In this document: positions 6,881-12,672 of the stretch, one piece after another | Numbering within the stretch: position 1 is the first letter of the stretch | Layout: the number at the start of each line of letters is the position of its first letter | Source: Campylobacteraceae bacterium | GTDB lineage: Bacteria > Campylobacterota > Campylobacteria > Campylobacterales > Sulfurovaceae | Direction of reading: 5' to 3' | Assembly (NCBI GenBank): GCA_027081065.1 | Contig: JALWLW010000092.1 | Coordinates: 1 to 12,998 of the forward strand | DNA: 12,998 nucleotides | The notes under the pieces: model-generated | Databases searched by the model: none | What the model saw: the letters and a program-made list of their open reading frames with translations, nothing else | What the model was told of the DNA's origin: nothing | Position numbers and translations under genes: made by a program

Positions 6881-7810
6881 TTATTTTCTTAAAAGCTCAG
6901 CTAATGGCTTTAGAGTATCATATTTATCACATACTTCCAAAACATACTTTAATGTTAAAGGAATATCTTTTAAATATCTACTTTTCCCATCACGAATATT
7001 GAGACGAGCAAAAATACCTAAGATTTTAAGGTGTCTTTGAAGTGCTGTAAAATCAAACCAACGTAAAAATTGTTCATCTGAGACATCTATCCCTTTAAGC
7101 ATTTTAAATTCCAATGCCATAAACTTGATCAGTTCAGGGTCATATTCAACATAAACATCTTTAAGTATTGAGACCAAGTCATAAGTTAATGCACCAGATT
7201 TAGCATCTTGATAATCAATAATATATAGTTTTCCAGAAATCAACATAATATTTCTTGAATGAAAATCTCTATGAACAAAAGTATCTTGAGGCTGTGAGAG
7301 TACCTCATCAGCAATGGTATGAAGTATTTTATCTAAATTTTTTAAACCTTTTTCAGATAAAAAAATATTTTTATGTTGTCTAAAATACCACTCTTCCATT
7401 AGATTCATCTCTGAGATTAAAAATTCTCTATCATAAAGCTCTAAGCCTCTAGTATCAATCTCTTGCATTTTAATTATCTCTGCAATACCTTTCATGTAAA
7501 GAAGTTTTACACTCATAGGACTTAAAACATCAGCCAAATGTTGTGTACCTAAATCGGTAAGTAATAAAAATCCTTCTTGGATATTTTGAGAGATAATACG
7601 TGGAACTCTCACTTGAGCCTTAAGTAAACGTACCGAGATATCAATAAAAGGTGAAATACTCTCTTTATCTAAAGAGGCATCCATAAATATAAAGGTTTCA
7701 TCTTGACACTTTAAACGATAATATTTTCTAAAACTTGCATCAGCTCGTATCTCTTCTAAACTATAATCTTTATAGCCCAATTCATCTATCCATGCTTTAA
7801 TTTTTTGCAT
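6881..7810 (-). CDS. amgK: N-acetylmuramate/N-acetylglucosamine anomeric kinase (APH-fold)
   Basis: AmgK phosphorylates the anomeric carbon of MurNAc (and GlcNAc) with ATP to give the 1-phosphate used by MurU. The 309 residues belong to the aminoglycoside-phosphotransferase/choline-kinase fold: N-terminal nucleotide-binding part with DASFRKYYRL (24-33), the catalytic Brenner motif HRDFHSRN (180-187, D182 as base) and the metal-binding IIDYQDAKSGALTYDL (197-212). This last segment is characteristic of AmgK and its close relatives. The ATG overlaps the end of anmK by 14 bases and has an AGGGGCGAT ribosome-binding site inside the anmK coding region, which points to translational coupling. General annotation pipelines would label it simply a phosphotransferase; the murU neighbour makes the specific name likely. 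Confidence 0.87.
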   Translation of the reverse strand: MQKIKAWIDELGYKDYSLEEIRADASFRKYYRLKCQDETFIFMDASLDKESISPFIDISVRLLKAQVRVPRIISQNIQEGFLLLTDLGTQHLADVLSPMSVKLLYMKGIAEIIKMQEIDTRGLELYDREFLISEMNLMEEWYFRQHKNIFLSEKGLKNLDKILHTIADEVLSQPQDTFVHRDFHSRNIMLISGKLYIIDYQDAKSGALTYDLVSILKDVYVEYDPELIKFMALEFKMLKGIDVSDEQFLRWFDFTALQRHLKILGIFARLNIRDGKSRYLKDIPLTLKYVLEVCDKYDTLKPLAELLRK

Positions 7811-8885
7811 ATATCGCCCCTAATACTGTATTATTCCTAGCTTTTGTTACAAATTTCAAATCAACTCTTTCCTCTGCAAGTCGTTTATGTGCTAACCATG
7901 CAAATATCATCGCTTCCATATTATCAGCACTCACACCATATTTTTCCGTAGAGACAACCTCTATTTTTGGCAACGCTTTTTGAAGTTCTTCCATTAAAAA
8001 AATATTTCTAACTCCACCACCACAAACTAAAAGCTCTTTAATCTTAAATCGTTTAATCTCATTTGCAATAGAATGTACTGTTAATGCCAATAATGTTGCT
8101 TGTACATCTTCTAAACATATTTTACCTAATGGTTCTAAATACTTTATTAAAAATTTCTTATTAAAATACTCTCTTCCTGTACTTTTAGGAAATTTTAATA
8201 AAAAATATTCATCGCTTAAAAGATTATCTAATAATATTTGATTTACTTTACCAGATTTGGCCCACATTCCATCTTTGTCATAAGGGAGATTTTGATGTTC
8301 TTCTATCCATAAGTCCATCAGTACATTACCACAACCAGTATCATAGCCTATTAGATTTTCTCCTAAAATAGAAATATTTGCCATCCCTCCAATATTAACA
8401 ACAGCACACTCTTTTAAATGAGAAAATAAAAAGTTATGAAAAGTAGGAGCTAATGGTGCACCTTGACCACCTAAAGCTACATCTTTAGAACGAAAATCAG
8501 ATACCACAGTAATGCCTGTCTCTACAGCCAATACTGAAGCATTTCCCAACTGTAAAGAGAAAGGAAACTCTCCATTTGGTTCATGCCAAAGTGTCTGACC
8601 ATGTAAACCAATGGCTACAATATTTTTGGCTTCGTATGCTGATTTTCCTAAAAGTTCATTAACAGCTTGAGCAAAAAAATAAGCCAATTTACAATCAAGT
8701 ATCCCAATAGATTTTATGGTTGTAGTACCATTAATTATATTAAGAATTTCATTTTTTAACTCTGGCTCAAAAGCTAAATAATGAGAATCTTCTAAAATAC
8801 ACGTTCTACTATCTATACTACAAAGAGCAACATCTACCCCATCTAAACTTGTACCAGACATGATACCAATATATCTTTTTTTCAT
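7797..8885 (-). CDS. anmK: anhydro-N-acetylmuramic acid kinase
   Basis: AnmK opens the 1,6-anhydro ring of anhydro-MurNAc released by lytic transglycosylases and phosphorylates it, giving MurNAc-6-phosphate. The 362 residues match the family length and its ASKHA-type motifs: MSGTSLDGVD (9-18), GLHGQT (93-98), SDFRSKD (129-135), GGQGAPL (139-145), NIGGMAN (164-170), the catalytic D182 in YDTGCGN (181-187), PKSTGREYFN (233-242) and VCGGGVRN (287-294). The motif DTGPGN is usual, and here Pro is replaced by Cys. The start at 8883-8885 has only a weak Shine-Dalgarno and lies 20 bases behind glsA, so it is probably coupled to it. Its end overlaps amgK. Confidence 0.96.
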   Translation of the reverse strand: MKKRYIGIMSGTSLDGVDVALCSIDSRTCILEDSHYLAFEPELKNEILNIINGTTTIKSIGILDCKLAYFFAQAVNELLGKSAYEAKNIVAIGLHGQTLWHEPNGEFPFSLQLGNASVLAVETGITVVSDFRSKDVALGGQGAPLAPTFHNFLFSHLKECAVVNIGGMANISILGENLIGYDTGCGNVLMDLWIEEHQNLPYDKDGMWAKSGKVNQILLDNLLSDEYFLLKFPKSTGREYFNKKFLIKYLEPLGKICLEDVQATLLALTVHSIANEIKRFKIKELLVCGGGVRNIFLMEELQKALPKIEVVSTEKYGVSADNMEAMIFAWLAHKRLAEERVDLKFVTKARNNTVLGAIYAKN

Positions 8886-8905
8886 TTTTTCACTTTAATT
8901 TAATA

Positions 8906-9829
8906 TCAAAATATACTCAAGCCCGTTTTAGTTGTAAACAACTGTAACGCTAAAGTCCCTACATGAGAGTTTCCATACTTATTTAATCTTGGTGACCAAA
9001 CAGCAATGCTCATAACGTTAGGCACAACAGCGACAATGCCACCACCCACACCAGACTTTGCAGGTAACCCTACATTAAAAGCGAACTCTCCACTCGCATC
9101 ATAGTGTCCACATGTCAACATGAGTGCATTGATTCTTTTTGCTTGTGCTTCAGTTAAAAACTCCTTATTTGAAATGGGGTCTTTCCCTTTAAATGCCAAA
9201 TAAATCATGGCACGAGACAAATCTTCTGTATTCATAGAGATAGCACACTGTTTAAAATAAGTACGTACCACTTCATGCACATCATTTTCAAAATTACCAA
9301 AACTTTTCATCAGTTGAGATAAAGAGAGGTTACGTGAAGCATGTTCCATCTCTGACTTAGCAACAAGTGCATCAAATTCTATCTTAGGGTTATCAGAAAT
9401 TTCACGTGTAAAATTCATTACTTTTTCCAATGCAGCATAATCCCCACCAAAATGGCTCATAAGTGCATCCATCACCACAATAGCCCCTGCATTAATAAAT
9501 GGATTACGAGGAATTCCATTTTCATACTCCAACTGAACTAAAGAGTTAAAAGGAGAGCCCGATGGTTCAACCCCCACCCTTTTATAAAGAGAGCTTGAAT
9601 AAGTATCAATTGCCAAAGAGAATGCTAAAACTTTAGAGATACTTTGTATGGAAAAATACTCTTTAGATTTACCAACCGAATAGTGCTCTCCACTCTCAAG
9701 TGTAATGGTCATCGCAAACTGATTACCATCTACTTTAGCAAGAGCTGGAATATAGTTGGCAACTTTTCCATTTGAAAGTTCACCTTGAATCTCTTTTTCT
9801 ATCTCTTTTAGTATTTTGTTATAATCCAT
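8906..9829 (-). CDS. glsA: glutaminase A
   Basis: GlsA hydrolyses L-glutamine to L-glutamate and ammonia, using a serine beta-lactamase-like fold in the cytoplasm. The 307 residues fit the bacterial family. Visible are the catalytic pair S63/K66 in FSIQSISKV, the substrate segment NPFINAGA (109-116), the conserved Tyr region VRTYFKQCAISMN (188-200) and GLPAKSGVGGGI (254-265). The ATG at 9827-9829 has an AGGGGAA box at 9838-9844. It is the first gene of the leftward cluster glsA-anmK-amgK-murU. Its product glutamate could feed wall synthesis, including the substrate of the nearby murI, but this link is only suggested by position. Confidence 0.95.
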   Translation of the reverse strand: MDYNKILKEIEKEIQGELSNGKVANYIPALAKVDGNQFAMTITLESGEHYSVGKSKEYFSIQSISKVLAFSLAIDTYSSSLYKRVGVEPSGSPFNSLVQLEYENGIPRNPFINAGAIVVMDALMSHFGGDYAALEKVMNFTREISDNPKIEFDALVAKSEMEHASRNLSLSQLMKSFGNFENDVHEVVRTYFKQCAISMNTEDLSRAMIYLAFKGKDPISNKEFLTEAQAKRINALMLTCGHYDASGEFAFNVGLPAKSGVGGGIVAVVPNVMSIAVWSPRLNKYGNSHVGTLALQLFTTKTGLSIF

Positions 9830-9847
9830 ACTTTAAATTCCCCTAAA

Positions 9848-9853
9848 ATTATA
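9848..9853 (-). promoter_or_regulatory. candidate -10 box of the glsA operon
   Basis: The minus strand reads TATAAT within AAAATTATAATTTTA, 19 bases before the glsA ATG. This would leave a very short leader with the AGGGGAA box near its 5' end. Other AT-rich hexamers further upstream (towards 9890) could serve as well, so the exact promoter is uncertain. Confidence 0.35.
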
Positions 9854-9903
9854 ATTTTAAATAATATTATTCATAAGATATAAATATATTACTTTTAGTT
9901 ACA

Positions 9904-9915
9904 TTCAAGCTTGAA
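9904..9915. repeat. perfect 12-bp palindrome in a divergent promoter region
   Basis: TTCAAGCTTGAA reads the same on both strands. It sits between the divergent glsA and cytochrome c genes, about 50-60 bases upstream of the cytochrome -10 box and about 50-60 bases upstream of the glsA candidate -10, a fitting place for a dimeric regulator to bind. No known operator consensus is recognised. Confidence 0.5.
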
Positions 9916-9962
9916 AAAGTATTTATATCGTTTTAAAATTTAATTTTTAAAATATTAAGCTG

Positions 9963-9968
9963 TATTAT
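9963..9968 (+). promoter_or_regulatory. candidate -10 box of the cytochrome c gene
   Basis: TATTAT behind a T/A-rich tract, 32 bases before the ATG at 10001. The leader holds a strong AGGAGA ribosome-binding site at 9987-9992. Confidence 0.45.
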
Positions 9969-10000
9969 AGCCTAAATTCAAAACACAGGAGAAAATCAAA

Positions 10001-10567
10001 ATGATTAAAAACAACATCGTTGCATTAGCAACACTTGGACTACTTACAATTTCAGCATCAGCTGCAAACACTGCTGGATGTACAGGATGTCATGGTAAAG
10101 ACTTCGAAAAAGCAGCAATGGGTAAAGCTAAAGTTGTTAAAGATATGTCAAAAGACGAAATTGTAAAAGCACTTAAAGGCTATAAAGATGGTTCTTACGG
10201 TGGAGCTATGAAAGCTATGATGGCTGGTCAAGTTAAAAACCTTTCAGATGAAGATATTGAAGAGATTGCAACTTCAATTGCTGGTGAAGAGACAAAAGCT
10301 GAAGATACAAATGAAACAAAAGAAGCAACTCCAGCTAAAGAAGTTAATGTTGCAAGTTGTACAGGTTGTCACGGTAAAGAGTTTGAAAAATCAGCAATGG
10401 GTAAAGCTAAAGTTGTTAAAGAGATGACTAAAGACGAAATTGTAAAAGCCCTTACAGGTTATAAAGATGGTTCTTACGGTGGAGCAATGAAAGCTATGAT
10501 GGCTGGACAAGCTAAAAAACTTTCAGATGAAGATATTAAAGCTATTGCTGAAAAATTCGGTAAATAA
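10001..10567 (+). CDS. diheme c-type cytochrome built of two near-identical c553-like domains
   Basis: The 188-residue product is an exported cytochrome c. A Sec signal peptide (about 1-21, cleavage after ASA or SAA) is followed by two class I-like domains of about 70 residues, each with a CTGCH heme site (C27/C30/H31 and C120/C123/H124) and a downstream Met-rich segment GGAMKAMMAGQ (67-77 and 160-170) that should supply the axial ligand. A charged, Glu/Lys/Thr-rich linker (about 95-117) joins them. The two domains are almost identical in protein and DNA, so this is a recent in-frame duplication. A role in periplasmic electron transfer to a terminal oxidase or reductase is likely; the partner is not in the window. 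The strong ribosome-binding site suggests high expression. Confidence 0.92.
   Translation: MIKNNIVALATLGLLTISASAANTAGCTGCHGKDFEKAAMGKAKVVKDMSKDEIVKALKGYKDGSYGGAMKAMMAGQVKNLSDEDIEEIATSIAGEETKAEDTNETKEATPAKEVNVASCTGCHGKEFEKSAMGKAKVVKEMTKDEIVKALTGYKDGSYGGAMKAMMAGQAKKLSDEDIKAIAEKFGK
10076..10561 (+). repeat. intragenic duplication in the cytochrome c gene
   Basis: Bases 10076-10282 (residues 26-94) and 10355-10561 (residues 119-187) align without gaps at an offset of 279 bases (93 codons). Long stretches are identical at the DNA level, for example ATGGGTAAAGCTAAAGTTGT in both units, and most remaining differences are single bases. Confidence 0.9.
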
Positions 10568-10578
10568 TTCTTCATAAT

Positions 10579-10622
10579 AAAAGTTCTAAACTTTTAAATT
10601 CATGGAAACTTTTCCATGGATT
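10579..10622 (+). terminator. two consecutive stem-loops behind the cytochrome gene
   Basis: The first stem pairs AAAAGTT with AACTTTT around CTA (10579-10595) and ends in TTTT. The second pairs 10597-10607 with 10612-10622 (core CATGGAA/TTCCATG, one G-T wobble) around a 4-base loop. No long T run follows the second, so it may protect the mRNA 3' end or act in termination with the first. Confidence 0.5.
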
Positions 10623-10710
10623 CTATCCAGATACCTTTCTACAACATCCAATACTATTAAAGATAAATTGATACAATTACTTTATATATCTTAATAGATT
10701 AGGAAAAAAA

Positions 10711-10866
10711 ATGCAAAAAATTATCTTGTCACTTATTATCTTTGGCTCTACTCTATATGCTGGTGAATCATTCAAGTACTTATCACTCGTAGATATACTA
10801 AGAGAACATAAACAGATGAAGCCATTTCTTTTAAAAATGATACAAAAGGACATTGCTTATGTCTAA
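10711..10866 (+). CDS. 51-residue exported peptide, unknown function
   Basis: An ATG with a good AGGA box (10701-10704) opens a 51-codon frame. The product has a typical signal peptide, MQKIILSLIIFGSTLYA (1-17), and a short mature part of about 34 residues that looks like one or two amphipathic helices (YLSLVDILREHKQMKPFLLKMIQKD). I do not recognise it. It may be a real small secreted protein, or the surviving start of a longer exported protein cut off when the repeat-bounded toxin-antitoxin region arrived: the stop codon is only about 6 bases before the first dispersed repeat. Confidence 0.5.
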   Translation: MQKIILSLIIFGSTLYAGESFKYLSLVDILREHKQMKPFLLKMIQKDIAYV

Positions 10867-10871
10867 TAAAG

Positions 10872-10958
10872 TTCTAATGATCCGTTAACACTTGATACAC
10901 TCAAAAATCTCACCAAAAGGCTTAACGCTGATTTTGATATAATGTGTTATAATCATTA
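10872..10958 (+). repeat. dispersed repeat, copy A (in front of the antitoxin-fic pair)
   Basis: The part 10896-10958 (from TACACTCAAAAATCTC to TCATTA) matches 11878-11941 at about 88 percent: seven base differences, all transitions, and one single-base gap by hand alignment. Upstream, CCGTTAA at 10882-10888 lines up with CCATTAA of copy B and CCGTTAA of copy C; the hairpin seen in B and C is degenerate here. Confidence 0.8.
10935..10953 (+). promoter_or_regulatory. tandem extended -10 boxes of the antitoxin-fic operon
   Basis: TG-A-TATAAT (10935-10943) is followed directly by a second TG-T-TATAAT (10945-10953), ten bases further on. Both are perfect extended -10 elements at 31 and 21 bases before the antitoxin ATG. 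The first lies inside the dispersed repeat. Confidence 0.7.
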
Positions 10959-10974
10959 AAAAGAGAGATTTCAA

Positions 10975-11253
10975 ATGCAACTAAATGTACAGATTGAAGA
11001 TGTTCATCTTCAAGAGCAACTTACCCAATATGTCTCCCAAAAACACATTGAAGCCAATGACCTTTTAGTTGAACTGCTTCAACATTTTTTTAATGAAAAG
11101 AAAAACAGTAATGCATTTCAACTCTCAAAAGAAGAGATAAAAAGAACAGTTGAGAACTCTCAACGTATTGAGGGGTATGAGCCTGTTTCTAATGAGGTTA
11201 CTCAAAGAGTTAAAGATTTAATGACAAAGCATAATGTCCAAGTATCGTTTTAA
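10975..11253 (+). CDS. Fic-inhibiting antitoxin with RHH-like N-terminus (VbhA-like)
   Basis: This 92-residue protein should neutralise the Fic enzyme encoded next to it. The C-terminal half contains SQRIEG (62-67), a perfect match to the (S/T)xxxE(G/N) inhibitory motif whose Glu blocks ATP binding in the Fic active site, followed by YEPVSNEVTQRVKDL as in VbhA-type antitoxins. The N-terminal part (1-42) has a beta strand (LNVQI) and two amphipathic helices, the pattern of a ribbon-helix-helix DNA-binding fold, so it may also repress its own promoter. AAGAGAG precedes the ATG. Its last 20 bases overlap the fic start, a normal arrangement for such pairs. The inhibitory motif is seen directly; the RHH assignment is inferred from pattern. 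Confidence 0.85.
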   Translation: MQLNVQIEDVHLQEQLTQYVSQKHIEANDLLVELLQHFFNEKKNSNAFQLSKEEIKRTVENSQRIEGYEPVSNEVTQRVKDLMTKHNVQVSF

Positions 11254-11842
11254 TCATAGTTCTATCTATATTGATGGAATAGATGTCCCACACAACAAGC
11301 TCAATATTACAACTTCTGAAGATATTCATGAGGCAGAAAACCTTCTTTTAGAAGAGGCGTATCTTCAACTTCCTATCTTATTAACAACAAATACTATTCT
11401 TGATGAAAGTTACTTCATCAATCTTCACAAAAAAACTTTTGAATCTCTTTATGAATTTGCAGGTCTCTACAGAGATGTAAACATGAGCAAAGGAGAGTCT
11501 CAATTTTGTTTAGCTCAATATCTGCATAGTGAATCAAATAGAATTTTTAAAGAACTTGAAGATGAGAACTACCTTTCAAATATAGAAGAAAAAAACCTTT
11601 TTGCTAAAAGACTAGCCTACTACCAAGGTGAACTAATTGCACTTCATCCTTTTTATGAACTCAATGGAAGAGTTACACGTCTGTTTTGTGATATGTTGGC
11701 ACTTAAAAATGGGTATAAGCCTATTGATTATAGTGGGGCTATTGATAATGGGGCTTATATTGAGGCTTCGATTGAGTGTGTGCAGTATGCTGATAGTTCT
11801 AGGTTGGAGAATATTGTTTTTGAGGGGTTGAGGAAATTGTAG
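11234..11842 (+). CDS. fic: Fic-domain protein (AMPylating toxin)
   Basis: Fic proteins transfer AMP or a related group from a nucleotide to target proteins; as toxins many modify topoisomerases. The 202-residue product has the flap region YRDVNMSKGESQFC (79-92) and the catalytic motif HPFYELNGRVTR (138-149). The usual motif is HxFx(D/E)GNGRxxR: His138, Glu142, Asn144, Gly145, Arg146 and Arg149 are kept, while the first Gly is Leu143. No inhibitory helix is visible within the protein, in keeping with a separate antitoxin. The ATG lies inside the antitoxin gene with a weak ribosome-binding site, which suggests coupled translation. From about 11711 to the stop the coding strand turns G-rich and C-poor with different codon choices. 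The stop TAG is part of a GTAG-hairpin element. Confidence 0.92.
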   Translation: MSKYRFNHSSIYIDGIDVPHNKLNITTSEDIHEAENLLLEEAYLQLPILLTTNTILDESYFINLHKKTFESLYEFAGLYRDVNMSKGESQFCLAQYLHSESNRIFKELEDENYLSNIEEKNLFAKRLAYYQGELIALHPFYELNGRVTRLFCDMLALKNGYKPIDYSGAIDNGAYIEASIECVQYADSSRLENIVFEGLRKL

Positions 11843-11862
11843 GGTGCTGTTTTCAACGCACC
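11839..11862 (+). repeat. REP-like hairpin with GTAG foot
   Basis: GTAG (11839-11842, containing the fic stop codon) is followed by GGTGC (11843-11847), a bulged T, GTT, loop TTC, AAC and GCACC (to 11862): an 8-bp stem with one bulge. GTAG directly 5' of a bulged GC-rich hairpin is the form recognised by REP-associated (RAYT) transposases. It stands out by its GC content and could also act as terminator for fic. Confidence 0.6.
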
Positions 11863-11941
11863 ATTAAATAAAATTCGTACACTCAAAAATCTCGCCGAAA
11901 GACTTAACGCTAATTTTAATATAATGTGCTACAAGTCATTA
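11849..11941 (+). repeat. dispersed repeat, copy B (between fic and mntA)
   Basis: It runs from GTTTTCAACGCACC, shared with copy C, through the part shared with copy A (11878-11941). It includes a TATAAT at 11920-11925 at the place where copy A has its first -10 box. The second -10 of copy A has decayed here to TACAAG. Confidence 0.8.
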
Positions 11942-11951
11942 CATCAAAATA

Positions 11952-11960
11952 TGATATAAT
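11952..11960 (+). promoter_or_regulatory. extended -10 promoter of mntA-hepT
   Basis: TG-A-TATAAT, a perfect extended -10 element 28 bases before the mntA ATG, with an AAAGGA ribosome-binding site at 11975-11980 in between. A further TATAAT inside the repeat (11920-11925) could give a second start. Confidence 0.6.
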
Positions 11961-11987
11961 AATTTAAATCTACAAAAGGAACTCTAA

Positions 11988-12281
11988 ATGCTAAAACAAG
12001 AAGATATTTTAAACTATTTAACGCAACATAAAAAAGAGTTCCAAGAGAAGTACAACATAGAAAAGATTGGTCTTTTTGGAAGCTACGCACGGGGTGAAGC
12101 TCATGAAGATAGTGATATTGACATAGTGGTTAATTTAAAAAAAGCAACACTCTCTGCACTGGTAGGAGTTAAAGAAGATATAGAATCTTACTTTCAAACT
12201 GATGTAGATATTATTCACTACCGAGATAAAATGAACATTTTTTTAAAAAGCCGAATAGAAAGAGATGCTATTTATGTATGA
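11988..12281 (+). CDS. mntA: MntA-type minimal nucleotidyltransferase antitoxin
   Basis: MntA antitoxins of the MNT/HEPN systems block the HepT RNase by adding AMP residues to a Tyr near its active site. The 97-residue product has the minimal nucleotidyltransferase motif in perfect form, GSX10DXD: G31, S32, D43 and D45 (GLFGSYARGEAHEDSDIDIV), with a third acidic position in DVDII (D72/D74). A short helical segment precedes the domain. The start is supported by AAAGGA and an extended -10 box. The ATG of the HEPN gene overlaps its end in ATGTATGA. The antitoxin is intact although its toxin gene is broken. Confidence 0.92.
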   Translation: MLKQEDILNYLTQHKKEFQEKYNIEKIGLFGSYARGEAHEDSDIDIVVNLKKATLSALVGVKEDIESYFQTDVDIIHYRDKMNIFLKSRIERDAIYV

Positions 12282-12654
12282 TAAAGAATTAGTAGTTGAA
12301 CTTCTTTCAAGAATGATTGAATCAACAGAAAAAGTTTTGTATAGAAATAGAGATATAAAATCAATAGACGATTTTTTAGAAAATGATGAGCGTTTAATGC
12401 TTTTAGATAGTCTTTGTATGCAATTTATTACTCTTGGTGAAGGCGTTAAAAAAATAGATAAATTAACTGACAAAAAACTTCTTAAAAATTATCCTAATAT
12501 TCCATAGAAAGATATAGCTGGAATGCGTGATATCTTGTCTCATCATTATTTTGATTTGAATGCTGATGTTATTTTTGAAGTTACCAAAGAGTATATTTCT
12601 GCTTTACAAGCTGTTTTGAAAGAAATTTTAGTTGAGATTACAACTCCTCAATAA
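12274..12654 (+). pseudogene. hepT: HepT-type HEPN toxin RNase gene interrupted by an in-frame TAG
   Basis: The frame starting at ATG 12274 (overlapping the mntA stop by 8 bases) reads 77 codons to TAG at 12505-12507, then continues open in the same frame to TAA at 12652-12654. Joined, the halves give a normal HepT of about 126 residues. Around the stop the protein reads YPNIP-stop-KDIAGMRDILSHHYF. In HepT proteins this segment is typically YPxIPWKxIxGMRNxLxHxYF, so the stop replaces Trp78 (TGG to TAG, one base). The catalytic HEPN motif RX4HXY (R85, H90, Y92) lies wholly behind the stop, so the short product should lack RNase activity. An alternative ATG at 12265 would add three residues. 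Read-through or a sequencing error are the alternatives to a true null. Confidence 0.88.
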
Positions 12655-12672
12655 AAATAAGTTGTAAATTAC

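Noticed and set aside
6816..7040. 74-codon open frame on the plus strand across murU/amgK
   Set aside because: It is antisense to two clearly conserved genes and without recognisable features.
6881..7810. Aminoglycoside resistance phosphotransferase
   Set aside because: The Brenner motif is common to the fold; the position between anmK and murU and the IDYQDA segment point to AmgK.
8906..9829. glsA as a beta-lactamase or penicillin-binding protein
   Set aside because: The SxxK motif is shared by the fold, but NPFINAGA and GLPAKSGVGGGI are specific for glutaminases.
11637..11831. 64-codon open frame overlapping fic
   Set aside because: It is a different reading of the same bases as the conserved Fic motif region; Met/Leu/Ile-rich nonsense composition.
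12265..12273. Upstream ATG as the hepT start
   Set aside because: The ATG at 12274 gives the usual HepT N-terminus and the typical short overlap with mntA; the upstream one adds only MLF. It cannot be excluded fully.
12243..12473. 76-codon open frame on the minus strand across mntA/hepT
   Set aside because: It is antisense to conserved MNT and HEPN coding sequence and has no start signals.
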